Source: Mycobacterium sp. (GTDB lineage: Bacteria; Actinomycetota; Actinomycetes; Mycobacteriales; Mycobacteriaceae). Taken from it: DNA of 58,195 bases. Shown here piece after piece: positions 50,511 to 58,195 of the stretch. Below the pieces are notes generated by a model. It had not been told where the DNA came from, did not search any database, and saw nothing but the letters and a program-made list of their open reading frames with translations. Each line of letters starts with the position of its first letter. The first letter of the stretch is position 1. The stretch spans positions 1 to 58,195 of the forward strand of contig JAHFVD010000043.1 of assembly GCA_023264735.1 (NCBI GenBank), read 5' to 3'. Position numbers and translations under genes: made by a program.

Positions 50511-52358
50511 ATGCCCCATTACCGCGGCAACGTAGCCGATATCCGCTTCAATTTTTTCGAAGTGTTAGGCCGCGATCGTCTACTCGGCACCGGCCCCTGG
50601 GCCGACCTCGATGTTGAGACCGCTGTCGACATGCTCGGGGCGGGAGAGGAACTCGCTAGGACCGAGCTCGCAAAATCCTTCGCCGACACCGAAATGGGCG
50701 ATATTACTTTCGACCCCGCTACCGGCACCGTAAGGCTCCCGGACACATTCAAGGAGTCCTACGCCAAGTACGTGGACGCAGAATGGTGGCGGATGGACGT
50801 GGATCCGGCTATCGGAGGGATTTCCGTGCCGCCATCGCTTCGTTGGGCGATGGCCGAGTTCGTAATGGGTTCGAACCCGGCGATTCTCTTCTATGCCCAG
50901 GGCTGGCCCCTGGCCCAGGTGCTGTACGAGCAGGGTAATGAGGTACAGAAACGCATCGCGGGATGGATGGTCGAAAGACACTGGGGCGCAACAATGGTCC
51001 TCACCGAGCCCGACGCCGGTTCGGCGGTCGGGTCCGCGAAGACGAAAGCGATTCCCCAACCAGACGGAAGCTGGCACATCGAGGGCGTCAAGAGGTTTAT
51101 CACCAACGGCGACTACGACATGGTTGAGAACATCGTGCACTTTGTTCTCGCTCGGCCGGTAGATACTGCAGGCGCGGGGGGCCCGGGCACGAAGGGGCTC
51201 AGTCTATTCATAGTTCCCAAATTCCATATCGATTCGGAAACGGGAGACCTGGGGAAGCGCAACGGCGCGGTCGTGACTAACGTCGAACGCAAAATGGGGC
51301 TCAAGGCCTCGGTCACCTGCGAGCTCACGTTCGGACAGAAGGATCCCGCTGTCGGTTGGCTCGTCGGCGACGTGCACCGTGGAATCTCACAGATGTTCGA
51401 AATCGTGGAATACGCACGTATGCTTGTCGGTACCAAGGCGATGGCGACCTTGTCGACTGGCTATCTGAACGCTTTGGAGTACGCGAAGACCCGGTTGCAA
51501 GGTCAAGATCTGGTCAGCAAGGGCGACGCCTCCGCTCCTTCCGTGCCGATCATCCGGCATCCCGATGTACGCCGATCCTTGATGCTGCAGAAGACGTATG
51601 CCGAAGGTATGCGTGCGCTTCTGGGGTTTGCAGCCTCAGTGCTCGATGATATTGAGCTCGCGCGACATGAGGGGAAAGATGTCACTGCGGCACTCGCACG
51701 CAAGGACCTTCTCCTTCCTATCGTCAAGGGCTTTTGTTCCGAGCAGGGCTATGCGACATTGTCCGAAACGCTCCAGGTTTTCGGCGGATCGGGTTACCTC
51801 TGTGACTACCCAGCCGAGCAGTACCTGCGAGACTCCAAGATCGACTCGATTTACGAGGGAACCACCGCAATCCAAGGTATTGATCTGTTTTTCCGGAAGA
51901 TCGTGCGTGACAACGCAAGCGCACTCAATTCACTCCTGACTGAGGTCGATGCAGATGTAGCTGAGCTCAGCAAAGCCCCTGAGCTCATCTTCGTATCCGA
52001 GCGGCTCGCGCAGGGACTCGTCGATGTCAGAAGTGCGGTTGATGCGCTCATGATGTACTCCGCGAAGGCGAAACAGGACCCTCCGGTGGTCTATCTGATC
52101 GGACTACAGGCAACCCGCGTTCTCATGATGCTGGGCGAGCTACTAGTCGGCTGGCTGCTCGCGCGACAATCGCTGATCGCAACGTCGCGCCTTGCCGGAC
52201 CAACTCTGGATGACAGCGCTCGCAATTTTTATGCAGGCAAGGTTGCCGCGGCACGGTTCTTTGCCGTTGAGCGGCTACCCATGCTCAGCCTTGAACGGCA
52301 GGTCCTCGAATCGCATGCGAATGTGGACATCATGACTTTGCAGGACGAGTCGTTCTAA
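50511..52358 (+). CDS. Large acyl-CoA dehydrogenase, FadE5-like
   Basis: The 615-residue ACAD has a C-terminal extension and aligns by eye throughout with mycobacterial FadE5 (Rv0244c): N-terminal Y-x-x-N-V-x-D-x-x-F-N-x-F-E-V-L-G, M-V-L-T-E-P-D-A-G-S, G-V-K-R-F-I-T-N-G-D and I-Y-E-G-T-T-A-I-Q with the catalytic Glu. FadE5 is a broad-range dehydrogenase. The base composition appears more AT-rich than in neighbouring genes (for example around 50710 and 52220), no family A or B operator precedes it, and the ribosome site before ATG 50511 is weak. It may have arrived by transfer together with the following SDR. Confidence 0.9.
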   Translation: MPHYRGNVADIRFNFFEVLGRDRLLGTGPWADLDVETAVDMLGAGEELARTELAKSFADTEMGDITFDPATGTVRLPDTFKESYAKYVDAEWWRMDVDPAIGGISVPPSLRWAMAEFVMGSNPAILFYAQGWPLAQVLYEQGNEVQKRIAGWMVERHWGATMVLTEPDAGSAVGSAKTKAIPQPDGSWHIEGVKRFITNGDYDMVENIVHFVLARPVDTAGAGGPGTKGLSLFIVPKFHIDSETGDLGKRNGAVVTNVERKMGLKASVTCELTFGQKDPAVGWLVGDVHRGISQMFEIVEYARMLVGTKAMATLSTGYLNALEYAKTRLQGQDLVSKGDASAPSVPIIRHPDVRRSLMLQKTYAEGMRALLGFAASVLDDIELARHEGKDVTAALARKDLLLPIVKGFCSEQGYATLSETLQVFGGSGYLCDYPAEQYLRDSKIDSIYEGTTAIQGIDLFFRKIVRDNASALNSLLTEVDADVAELSKAPELIFVSERLAQGLVDVRSAVDALMMYSAKAKQDPPVVYLIGLQATRVLMMLGELLVGWLLARQSLIATSRLAGPTLDDSARNFYAGKVAAARFFAVERLPMLSLERQVLESHANVDIMTLQDESF

Positions 52359-52431
52359 CGTTCCGGGTCACGTCCAGGGATGCGGTGTACCAACTGACAT
52401 CTTCGCCTCGCCGGTCTATTGAAAGGTTCTC

Positions 52432-53199
52432 ATGTCCTCTGTAAGCGAGCGCCCCGTCGTCCTTGTCACGGGCGGCACCGGCGGCGTCGGCAGCTCCGTC
52501 AGTACCACGCTGGCCGAGAAGGGCTACAGTGTTGCGTTCACCTACCGCTCCAACGTGCAGAAGGCTGCCGACCTGTCGACAACACTCGAGGCTCTCGGCG
52601 CCAAGACGTATTCGGAGGGAATTGATCTTGCGGACGCCGACGCCGTAGAGCGCCTGATCACCACGACAGCGGAGCGCTTCGGGCGGATCGACGCAGTGGT
52701 ACACGGCAGTGGCCCCTACGTCGACCAGCGTTACGTGAGTAGCTTCACTTCCGACCAGTTCCGTCGCCACGTAGACCAAGAGCTGGTGGCTTTCTTCGAG
52801 GTAGCGCGCTGCGCCCTTCCACACCTGCGGGCATCCCGCGGCTCACTCACCGCGGTCACCTCAGTGGCGGTGCGCCGTTTCCCGGCCAAGGATGCTCTGT
52901 CCTCGATTCCGAAGGGTGGAATCGAGGCCCTCGTGAGAGCAATCGCCCTGGAGGAAGGACGGTTTGGCATCCGCGCCAACGCGGTCGCGCCCGGAATACT
53001 CAATGACGGCATGATGGACATGTTGTCCACAACGGGCGACGCCACTGAAGAGCAGAAGTCGAACATGGCGCGCTCAATTCCACTGCGTCGGCTCGGACTC
53101 AGCAGCGAGGTTGCCGCTGCGGTGTGCTTCCTGGTGTCGCCGGCCGCAAGCTACATAACAGGGCAGACAATCGTCGTAGACGGTGGCTACAGCGTCTGA
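52432..53199 (+). CDS. Short-chain dehydrogenase-like protein lacking the catalytic Tyr
   Basis: The 255-residue FabG-like SDR has G-G-T-G-G-V-G at the nucleotide site, the V-T-S-V-A-V Ser and a C-terminal [12 protein letters not shown]. At the Y-x-x-x-K position the sequence is S-S-I-P-K: Lys is kept but Tyr is Ser. The N-A-G motif is also changed to H-G-S-G. Either another residue does the proton transfer or the protein is no longer a classical dehydrogenase. It follows the FadE5-like gene on the same strand with a 73 bp gap. Confidence 0.82.
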   Translation: MSSVSERPVVLVTGGTGGVGSSVSTTLAEKGYSVAFTYRSNVQKAADLSTTLEALGAKTYSEGIDLADADAVERLITTTAERFGRIDAVVHGSGPYVDQRYVSSFTSDQFRRHVDQELVAFFEVARCALPHLRASRGSLTAVTSVAVRRFPAKDALSSIPKGGIEALVRAIALEEGRFGIRANAVAPGILNDGMMDMLSTTGDATEEQKSNMARSIPLRRLGLSSEVAAAVCFLVSPAASYITGQTIVVDGGYSV

Positions 53200-53584
53200 C
53201 CGGAACAGCCCTCCCGTGTGTCGCTAATGACGCTCCACCTCAATAACTTTCAAGTATTGACGTCGTCGAGGCGGTACCCGGAGGAGCTGAAGGCGCGGGC
53301 GGTGCAGCTGGTGGCCGATTTGCGTAGCGAGACGGTTTCCGCCGCGAATTCGTCGCGGTGTGTTCTGGACGAGCACCTATACGACGGAACCCGACCGCCT
53401 TCACGAAGTGCGGCTTCCTCGGGGTAACCCTTGGGCACAGGCACGGCTCGCTCACCGGACGTAGTGACCAAAAATCATGCAAACCGACTCTGGGCAACCC
53501 GGGGTACATCGATGCAGTCCCCGGACTCACCGGGAACGGTCAGGAGGTGGTGACTTCCGCGACGAGGCGCCGCCGCAAGCGATC
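53200..53584. other. 385 bp region between convergent SDR and FadE genes
   Basis: It contains an insertion-sequence relic (see 53218-53427) and otherwise no supported gene. No terminator hairpin with a T-run was seen. Confidence 0.5.
53218..53427 (+). pseudogene. Transposase OrfA remnant (IS3-type N-terminus)
   Basis: Residues 17-38 of this 69-codon frame (about 53266-53331) read R-R-Y-P-E-E-L-K-A-R-A-V-Q-L-V-A-D-L-R, the usual beginning of the helix-turn-helix OrfA of IS3-family transposases. Intact OrfA is about 90-110 residues. Here the similarity stops after the first helices and the rest of the frame is unrelated; no OrfB (DDE) part is present. It marks an old insertion-sequence site just beyond the FadE5-like/SDR pair. 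Confidence 0.6.
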
Positions 53585-54754
53585 TCAGTCCAGGAACGAC
53601 TTGCCGATCCGGGACCGGTGCAGCTCGTTGGCGCCTTCCCAGATCTGGGTCAGCTTGGCGTCGCGGAACAGTCGCTCAACCTTCGAACCGGTCATGTAGC
53701 CGTAGCCGCCTTGCAGCTGAACAGCATTCGTCGCGACCGACATTGCCGCGTCCGATGCGGCGAGCTTGAGGATCGACGCTTGGACATCGAAGTCCGTGCA
53801 GCCGGCATCGACCATTCGTCCGACCTCCATCAGCCACGACCGGGCCATGACGATCTTGGTCGCCATGTCCGCAAGCATGAATTGGACGCCCTGGAAATCC
53901 AGGATTCGCTGTCCGAATTGCTTGCGCTCGTTGATGTACTCGCGGCACTCGTCGAAGGCGGCCCTGGCGATCCCGATCGCCTCTGCGGCGACGCTGGGCC
54001 GTGACTTGTTCAGCATCGAAAGCAGGATCTCGAAGCCCCGGCCCTGTCCCCCAAGGAGATTGCTGCGGGGCACGCGGCAGTTGGTGAAACTCAGCTCCAC
54101 TGTCGATGAGGCTCGATGCCCGAGCTTTGATTCACGCCGGATCACTTCGAGTCCCGGCGTGTCGCGCTCCACGAGAACACACGACATCTGCTTCTTGCGT
54201 TCCGGCCCGTCCGGCCACTTCGCGAACACGAGCATTACGTCGGCGACGTCGCCGTTGGTGATGAAGATCTTGCTCCCGTTCAGCACCAGGGTGTCGTCCC
54301 CATCTGGCGTGAGCGTCGATTGCATGGCGAACGCATCGGAGCCGCCGCTGCCCTCGGTGATCGCGACTGCGGCGAGACCGCCGGCGGCAATGCCCGGCAG
54401 GTAGCGGGACTTCTGGTCCTCGCTACCGAAGGCAATAACGGGCGAGATCGCGTGGAACGTGGTAGCCCAGGTGATCGCGGTGGAGGGGCAGCCTCGGCTG
54501 ACTTCTTCGACCAGTTTGAGATAGCAGCAATATGACAGCGGTGATCCGCCGTACTCCTCGGGGATGAAGACGCCATTCATTCCCAGCTCGTTCAGTATCC
54601 GGATGTTGTCCCACGGAAACTCACCGCTCTGGTCGAATTCCTCAGCGCGAGGCGCGATCTTGTCGCGGATGACCCCGATGACATACGAAATGAATTCGTT
54701 CTCGTCGTCGCTCAAGCCGCTCGGCAGACCGGTGTCAGAAAAGAGCGTGCTCAA
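53585..54754 (-). CDS. Acyl-CoA dehydrogenase (FadE)
   Basis: The 389-residue ACAD has P-E-E-Y-G-G-S-P-L, A-I-T-E-G-S-G-G-S-D-A-F (Pro-Gly of the usual T-E-P-G replaced by Gly-Ser), K-I-F-I-T-N-G-D, R-K-Q-F-G-Q-R-I and L-Q-G-G-Y-G-Y-M-T-G. The C-terminus has I-W-E-G-A-N-E-L-H with the MCAD-type Glu. Start TTG 54754 is preferred because GAGGGG precedes it by 9 bases; a GTG at 54841 is the alternative. It is divergent from the ALDH at 55037, with one family B operator on each side. Confidence 0.87.
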   Translation of the reverse strand: MSTLFSDTGLPSGLSDDENEFISYVIGVIRDKIAPRAEEFDQSGEFPWDNIRILNELGMNGVFIPEEYGGSPLSYCCYLKLVEEVSRGCPSTAITWATTFHAISPVIAFGSEDQKSRYLPGIAAGGLAAVAITEGSGGSDAFAMQSTLTPDGDDTLVLNGSKIFITNGDVADVMLVFAKWPDGPERKKQMSCVLVERDTPGLEVIRRESKLGHRASSTVELSFTNCRVPRSNLLGGQGRGFEILLSMLNKSRPSVAAEAIGIARAAFDECREYINERKQFGQRILDFQGVQFMLADMATKIVMARSWLMEVGRMVDAGCTDFDVQASILKLAASDAAMSVATNAVQLQGGYGYMTGSKVERLFRDAKLTQIWEGANELHRSRIGKSFLD

Positions 54755-54930
54755 CGGGTATCCCCTCGTCCACGGCGTGCGGTGTTGCGAGCTGGCGCGA
54801 GCGTTGGAGCAGCGCGTCTCGCGCGCCACCCCGATTCGCACGGACTGGTATAGCGCTCATCGCAGCTCTACCTCTCGCCAGTGCAGCTCCGAAATAGTGT
54901 CAGCAGAATATCCCGCATACGCGTCAGCGT

Positions 54931-54948
54931 CAACCGGGCGCCCGTTAG
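54931..54948. promoter_or_regulatory. Family B operator-like palindrome, left copy of the second divergent pair
   Basis: The sequence CAACCGGGCGCCCGTTAG has a perfect 8 bp core with ACC and GTT flanks. It sits upstream of the minus-strand FadE, about 177 bases from its start. Confidence 0.65.
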
Positions 54949-54976
54949 TTTGGACCCCTCACAAGTGGGCGCTAGT

Positions 54977-54994
54977 CGAACGGGCGCCCGGTTG
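54977..54994. promoter_or_regulatory. Family B operator-like palindrome, right copy of the second divergent pair
   Basis: The sequence CGAACGGGCGCCCGGTTG lies 43 bases before the aldehyde dehydrogenase start. The centre-to-centre distance to the left copy is 46 bases. The paired arrangement between divergent genes repeats that at 45430/45576. Confidence 0.65.
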
Positions 54995-55036
54995 ATAGCA
55001 TGGGAAGCCTCAGAGCACAGGAAGGTTGTGGTCGGA

Positions 55037-56488
55037 TTGATCAAGCACGATCAGCTATTCATCGGGGGCCGCTGGGCTGAGCCGACCGGCACCCAGCAGC
55101 TGACAGTGACTTCACCGGCCACCGAAGACGTAATTGCCACGGTACCGCTCGGCACAATCGCCGATGTCGATGCCGCAGTTGCGGCCGCCCGCAAGGCCTT
55201 CGACGAGGGTCCGTGGCCGCGGATGTCCGTCGACGAGCGGCGCACCCTGATCCGTGCTTTCGGGCGCGCGCTGGCCCAGGACATCGACGGGCTGTCGCGG
55301 CTCATCAGTTCCGACACCGGCCAACTGTTCCGCTATCGCCATGGCAACGTCGTGCCGGCATTCGATTACTACACCAGCCTGAATCTTCCCGAACGCGAGT
55401 ATCGGGTCGCTCCCGACGGCGCTGCCGCGCTGATCGTGCACGAGCCGGTCGGCGTGGTCGCGGCTGTCATGCCCTGGAACGCACCGATGGCGCTCACGCT
55501 GCACTCCATTCTTCCCGCACTGCTTGCCGGCTGTCCGGTCGTGATCAAGCCGCCCCGCGAGACACCGCTCTACGCCTTCCCCCTGGCCCAGGCATGCCTG
55601 GACGCCGGCCTTCCCGAGGGTGTGCTCAGCGTCGTGACCTGCGACCGGCCGGCATCCGAACACCTCGTGCGCCATCCCGGTGTAGACCTCATTTCCTTGG
55701 TCGGCAGCACCGAGGCCGGTATCCGCATCGGCACCTTGTGCGCCGAACAAGTCAAGCGGGTCCGCCTTGAGCTCGGTGGAAAATCCGCCGCGATATTTCT
55801 CGATGATGCCGATATTGCGACGGCGGCGCCGCTGGCGCTCAACGCCGGAGCGCTGCAGAACAATGGCGAGGCGTGCGCGGCATGGACCAGGCTCCTGGTG
55901 CCCCGATCGCGGGAGGCCGAGATCGTCGACGCCCTGTGCGACATCCTGAGCGGAGTAGTCGTCGGCGATCCGCTGGATCCCGCCACTGGCCTCGGACCGA
56001 TGGTCAGCCGCCAGCAGCGGGAAACCGTCGAACGCTATATCGAGATCGGCGCCAACGAAGGGGCCAAGATTGCCTTCGGCGGTGGCCGGCCGGCTCATCT
56101 GGACCGCGGCTGGTACGTCGAACCGACGCTGTTGACCGACGTCGACAACAGCATGCAGGTGGCCCGCGAGGAAATCTTCGGCCCCGTCGCCGTTGTCATT
56201 CCGTATGACGATGTCGATGACGCGGTACGCATCGCCAACGACTCTCCCTTCGGACTGGCCGGCGGGGTACTGACCCAGGACCATGCCCGTGGTGTCGCTG
56301 TCGCGCAGCGCATCCGGGCCGGTGCCATCGGCGTCAACTCGCTCGGATACGGCCTGGCCTTTCCGTTCGGCGGCTACAAGCAGTCCGGAATCGGTCGCGA
56401 GCATGGCCCCGAGAGCCTGCACGAGCTTCTGGAGATCAAGACCATCGGATTGCCGCGCGATCATGACCGCGCGGCGTTCGACAAGTAG
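55037..56488 (+). CDS. Aldehyde dehydrogenase
   Basis: The 483-residue ALDH has V-M-P-W-N (144-148), Glu245 in L-E-L-G-G-K and Cys280 in N-G-E-A-C. It is a paralogue of the enzyme at 43887-45344; the two share A-A-R-K-A-F-D-E-G-P-W-P-R and H-L-D-R-G-W. The start TTG 55037 is chosen because it aligns exactly with the paralogue's start and has AGGAAGG 11 bases upstream; GTG 55028 is possible. It is first in a three-gene operon with the SnoaL-like and luciferase-like genes. Confidence 0.9.
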   Translation: MIKHDQLFIGGRWAEPTGTQQLTVTSPATEDVIATVPLGTIADVDAAVAAARKAFDEGPWPRMSVDERRTLIRAFGRALAQDIDGLSRLISSDTGQLFRYRHGNVVPAFDYYTSLNLPEREYRVAPDGAAALIVHEPVGVVAAVMPWNAPMALTLHSILPALLAGCPVVIKPPRETPLYAFPLAQACLDAGLPEGVLSVVTCDRPASEHLVRHPGVDLISLVGSTEAGIRIGTLCAEQVKRVRLELGGKSAAIFLDDADIATAAPLALNAGALQNNGEACAAWTRLLVPRSREAEIVDALCDILSGVVVGDPLDPATGLGPMVSRQQRETVERYIEIGANEGAKIAFGGGRPAHLDRGWYVEPTLLTDVDNSMQVAREEIFGPVAVVIPYDDVDDAVRIANDSPFGLAGGVLTQDHARGVAVAQRIRAGAIGVNSLGYGLAFPFGGYKQSGIGREHGPESLHELLEIKTIGLPRDHDRAAFDK

Positions 56489-56506
56489 GCGATCGATCTC
56501 ACTTCA

Positions 56507-57046
56507 ATGACCGGCGTGGACGCGAGCGCATTGGCGGCGCGCGTCGCTGCCGTCGAAGACACCCTCCTCACGTTGGGTCAGCTCGAGGCGATCCGGCATC
56601 TTCGCCAGCGATACTGCCGCTTCGTCGATGCCAAACAGTGGGAGGCACTCAGTGGCTTGCTCACACCCGACTACCGGCACTTCGCCACCAACACGGTCGG
56701 CGCAGAACCGGCGCTGGTGGCCGCATCGGCTGAGGATTACCTCGATCGGATCCGACGAATCACTGTCGGCGCAACGACTGTGCACGCGTGCTTCATGCCC
56801 GATATCCACCTGACTGGCGCGGCGACCGCGACCGGCCTGTGGTCGATGACTGATGTAGTGAGCCACCCGACCGAGCCCGACATGCGTTTCATCGGCCGGG
56901 GTCATTACCGCGACGACTACCGCCGGGGTGAGGACGGCACGTGGCGTATCGCCGTCACCCGCCTGACGCGTCAGCGGCTGGATCGGCTCCCAGTGCGCGA
57001 GGCCGGGACTGTGCCGGGGTTGCCGGGATCGAGCGGGCCGCGGTGA
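56507..57046 (+). CDS. SnoaL-like / NTF2-fold protein
   Basis: The 179-residue product has the SnoaL_4-type start (L-E-A-I-R-H-L-R-Q-R-Y-C-R-F-V-D-A-K-Q-W-E-A-L-S-G-L-L-T-P-D), a mid-region H-A-C-F-M-P and then G-L-W-S-M-T-D and G-H-Y-R-D-D-Y-R. The family includes cyclases, dehydratases, isomerases and ring-hydroxylating small subunits, so no reaction can be assigned. Its stop overlaps the next start (GTGA). An N-terminal helix (about 7-25) could form a short coiled coil. Confidence 0.82.
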   Translation: MTGVDASALAARVAAVEDTLLTLGQLEAIRHLRQRYCRFVDAKQWEALSGLLTPDYRHFATNTVGAEPALVAASAEDYLDRIRRITVGATTVHACFMPDIHLTGAATATGLWSMTDVVSHPTEPDMRFIGRGHYRDDYRRGEDGTWRIAVTRLTRQRLDRLPVREAGTVPGLPGSSGPR

Positions 57047-57963
57047 GGTTCGGACTCACGCTCGGGGTGGATGTGCCGCCGTCGCCGACGGCGTTGGTCG
57101 AGCTGGTCACCGAAGCCGAACGCCTGGGTTTCAGCTCGTTCTGGCTCGGTGATCACGTCGTCATCCCTCGTGTAGTCGATGATGCCGTGCACCAGCTCGA
57201 CGTGGGTGGTGCCGTGCGGATCGCCGACAAGACCGTAGTCGACATCTTCGAGCCGGTGGTCACCCTGGCCTATCTCGCGGGCCAGGTCCACACGATTCGA
57301 CTCGGATTCAACGTCCTGGTGATCCCCTATCGAAACCCGGTGCTCACGGCGAAGATGCTCGCGTCGATCGATGTGCTCTGCGCCGGCCGGCTGATGCTCG
57401 GTGCCGGCGTCGGCTGGATGGAAGGCGAATTCACAGCACTGGGTGCAGCTTTCGCGCGCCGGGGCGCGGTGACCGATGAGTACCTCGAGGTGATGGTGCA
57501 GTGCTGGACCGAGGAGCAGCCACGCTTCCACGGCAGGTTCTACGATCTCGCCGATATCGCGTTTCGCCCCAAGCCGCTGCAGAAGCCGCATGTACCGATC
57601 TATATCGGGGGCAGCGGGGAACCTGCCCTGCGCCGCGCGGCCCGGCTGGGGCAAGGCTGGCTACCGCTTTTCCAGTCGCCCGATGAACTCGAGCGGAAAC
57701 TCGTGCGGCTCAACGAACTCTGCGCGCGGGAGAATCGCGATCCGCGCGAGCTGACCGTCATCCCGAGCATCCGGATGCGGCTGCGACCCCAGGACGATCC
57801 ACACGGGGTGTGGTCGGGTTCGGATCCGGCCGCGATCCGGCCCCTGGTCGCCGCCTACGCCAGGCTCGGCGTGCAAGAGCTGACGATCGTCATCGTCGAA
57901 CCCGACCTCGACGTCGAGATCCTGCACGACCGGTTGCGCTGGTGGGCGGCGGAGGTCCTTTGA
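57043..57963 (+). CDS. Luciferase-like oxidoreductase (probably F420-dependent)
   Basis: The 306-residue TIM-barrel protein has R-F-G-L-T-L-G at the N-terminus, F-W-L-G-D-H-V-V near 32-39, I-R-L-G-F-N-V-L-V-I-P-Y-R-N-P, G-R-L-M-L-G-A-G-V-G-W and P-I-Y-I-G-G-S-G. This is the F420-dependent class (TIGR03619-like) common in mycobacteria. The start is GTG 57043 overlapping the preceding stop; earlier in-frame sequence is the SnoaL gene in another frame. It is a distant homologue of the enzyme at 22482 in the other regulon. Confidence 0.87.
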   Translation: MRFGLTLGVDVPPSPTALVELVTEAERLGFSSFWLGDHVVIPRVVDDAVHQLDVGGAVRIADKTVVDIFEPVVTLAYLAGQVHTIRLGFNVLVIPYRNPVLTAKMLASIDVLCAGRLMLGAGVGWMEGEFTALGAAFARRGAVTDEYLEVMVQCWTEEQPRFHGRFYDLADIAFRPKPLQKPHVPIYIGGSGEPALRRAARLGQGWLPLFQSPDELERKLVRLNELCARENRDPRELTVIPSIRMRLRPQDDPHGVWSGSDPAAIRPLVAAYARLGVQELTIVIVEPDLDVEILHDRLRWWAAEVL

Positions 57964-57973
57964 CCCGCCAGGT

Positions 57974-58195
57974 CTAGGACCCGGCCCCGCCGCCGGATGG
58001 CCAATTGACTACGCCGGGTTCGAGTTCCACGCCCACCGTAATTTATGAAGCCGGCCATCATCCGGTAGAAACCCGGCAGCAGCACGATTTCCTCAAGCTG
58101 GGCAACGGAATACACTGCCGATAACAGGGCCCAGGTCGCGTCGGAAAGCTGTGCGGTCGCTGCCATTTCGTCGGCCGCCGCATCATCAGCTGATC
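57974..58195 (-). pseudogene. CMD-family protein, 3' end, with apparent frameshift (5' end outside window)
   Basis: The frame entering from the right edge reads L-S-D-A-T-W-A-L-L-S-A-V-Y-S-V-A-Q-L-E-E and then P-G-F-Y-R-M-M-A-G-F-I-N-Y, typical of the C-terminal half of carboxymuconolactone decarboxylase-family proteins. After N-Y the expected ending (V-G-V-E-L-E-P-G-V and stop at 57974-57976) is in the next frame. One extra G/C in the run at 58032-58037 accounts for this. It could be a real frameshift or a sequencing error; without it the gene would be an intact CMD homologue. Confidence 0.6.

Noticed and set aside
1..58195. Search for CRISPR arrays, tRNAs, rRNAs, intact insertion sequences, integrase/att sites and KstR-type boxes
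   Set aside because: No regularly spaced repeats, cloverleaf genes, complete transposases or integrases were seen by reading. No clear KstR or KstR2 box was recognised; a computed scan could still find weak ones.

Overview
The window looks like a chromosomal segment of a mycobacterium or close relative (Mycolicibacterium, Rhodococcus-type Mycobacteriales). The grounds are high GC, a FprB-type ferredoxin/ferredoxin reductase fusion, many P450s and acyl-CoA dehydrogenases (FadE), two SDRs of the mycofactocin-linked type, an NDMA-type alcohol dehydrogenase resembling mycobacterial AdhB, a FadE5-like protein and an AveC-like membrane protein. No rRNA, tRNA, CRISPR array or intact insertion sequence was seen. 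Almost every gene is catabolic: oxygenases, dehydrogenases, CoA ligases, beta-oxidation enzymes and ring-opening hydrolases. This suggests degradation of a cyclic, hydrophobic substrate such as a terpenoid, steroid or alicyclic compound; the substrate cannot be read from sequence.

Layout. 1-3000: the 3' end of a sulfotransferase, a molybdopterin oxidoreductase and an amidohydrolase remnant. 3053-5085: two related six-helix membrane proteins. 5253-7731 (minus): a coupled operon of amidohydrolase, DUF35 OB-fold protein and thiolase-fold protein. 7995-8657: a TetR regulator. 8680-17394 (minus): CoA ligase, FprB, P450, Baeyer-Villiger-type monooxygenase, P450, mycofactocin-type SDR. 17484-21231 (minus): FadE, small ferredoxin, aldehyde dehydrogenase, second mycofactocin-type SDR. 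21478-28435 (plus): six translationally coupled genes encoding Rieske oxygenase, F420/flavin luciferase-like enzyme, FadE, CoA ligase, cyclase-family hydrolase, FadE. These units share a recurring 22-23 bp site (TGAC-N15-GTCA with an internal TTTGT), including one directly before the TetR gene, so they probably form one regulon (family A).

28478-32542: a third membrane paralogue, 3-hydroxyacyl-CoA dehydrogenase, FMN alpha-hydroxyacid oxidase, cupin and a CMD-family protein. 32674-36433 (minus): AveC-like membrane protein, VWA protein and MoxR-type (NorQ/CbbQ) ATPase, closed by a strong bidirectional terminator. 36820: a second TetR with its own GCGAC-type operator. 37534-50312: HsaA-like flavoprotein, FadE, thiolase, NDMA-type alcohol dehydrogenase, P450, two aldehyde dehydrogenases, FadE, CoA transferase and a MenB/BadI-like hydrolase. 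50511-53427: a FadE5-like gene and an SDR lacking its catalytic Tyr, followed by a transposase remnant, which looks like an inserted piece. 53585-57963: FadE, aldehyde dehydrogenase, SnoaL-like protein and luciferase-like enzyme. The right edge cuts a CMD-family gene that appears frameshifted. Seven promoter regions from 29 kb to 55 kb carry a second, unrelated 18 bp palindrome (core ACCGGGCGCCCGGT; family B), implying a second regulon whose regulator is not obvious here.

Working model (inference): P450s fed by FprB and the small ferredoxin, together with the Rieske enzyme, hydroxylate the substrate. The mycofactocin-linked SDRs and alcohol dehydrogenase oxidise alcohols to ketones or aldehydes, and aldehyde dehydrogenases make acids. 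CoA ligases or the CoA transferase activate them. FadE, hydratase, dehydrogenase and thiolase enzymes run beta-oxidation, and the BVMO, cyclase-family hydrolase, BadI-like hydrolase and thiolase/DUF35 aldolase break rings and branches.
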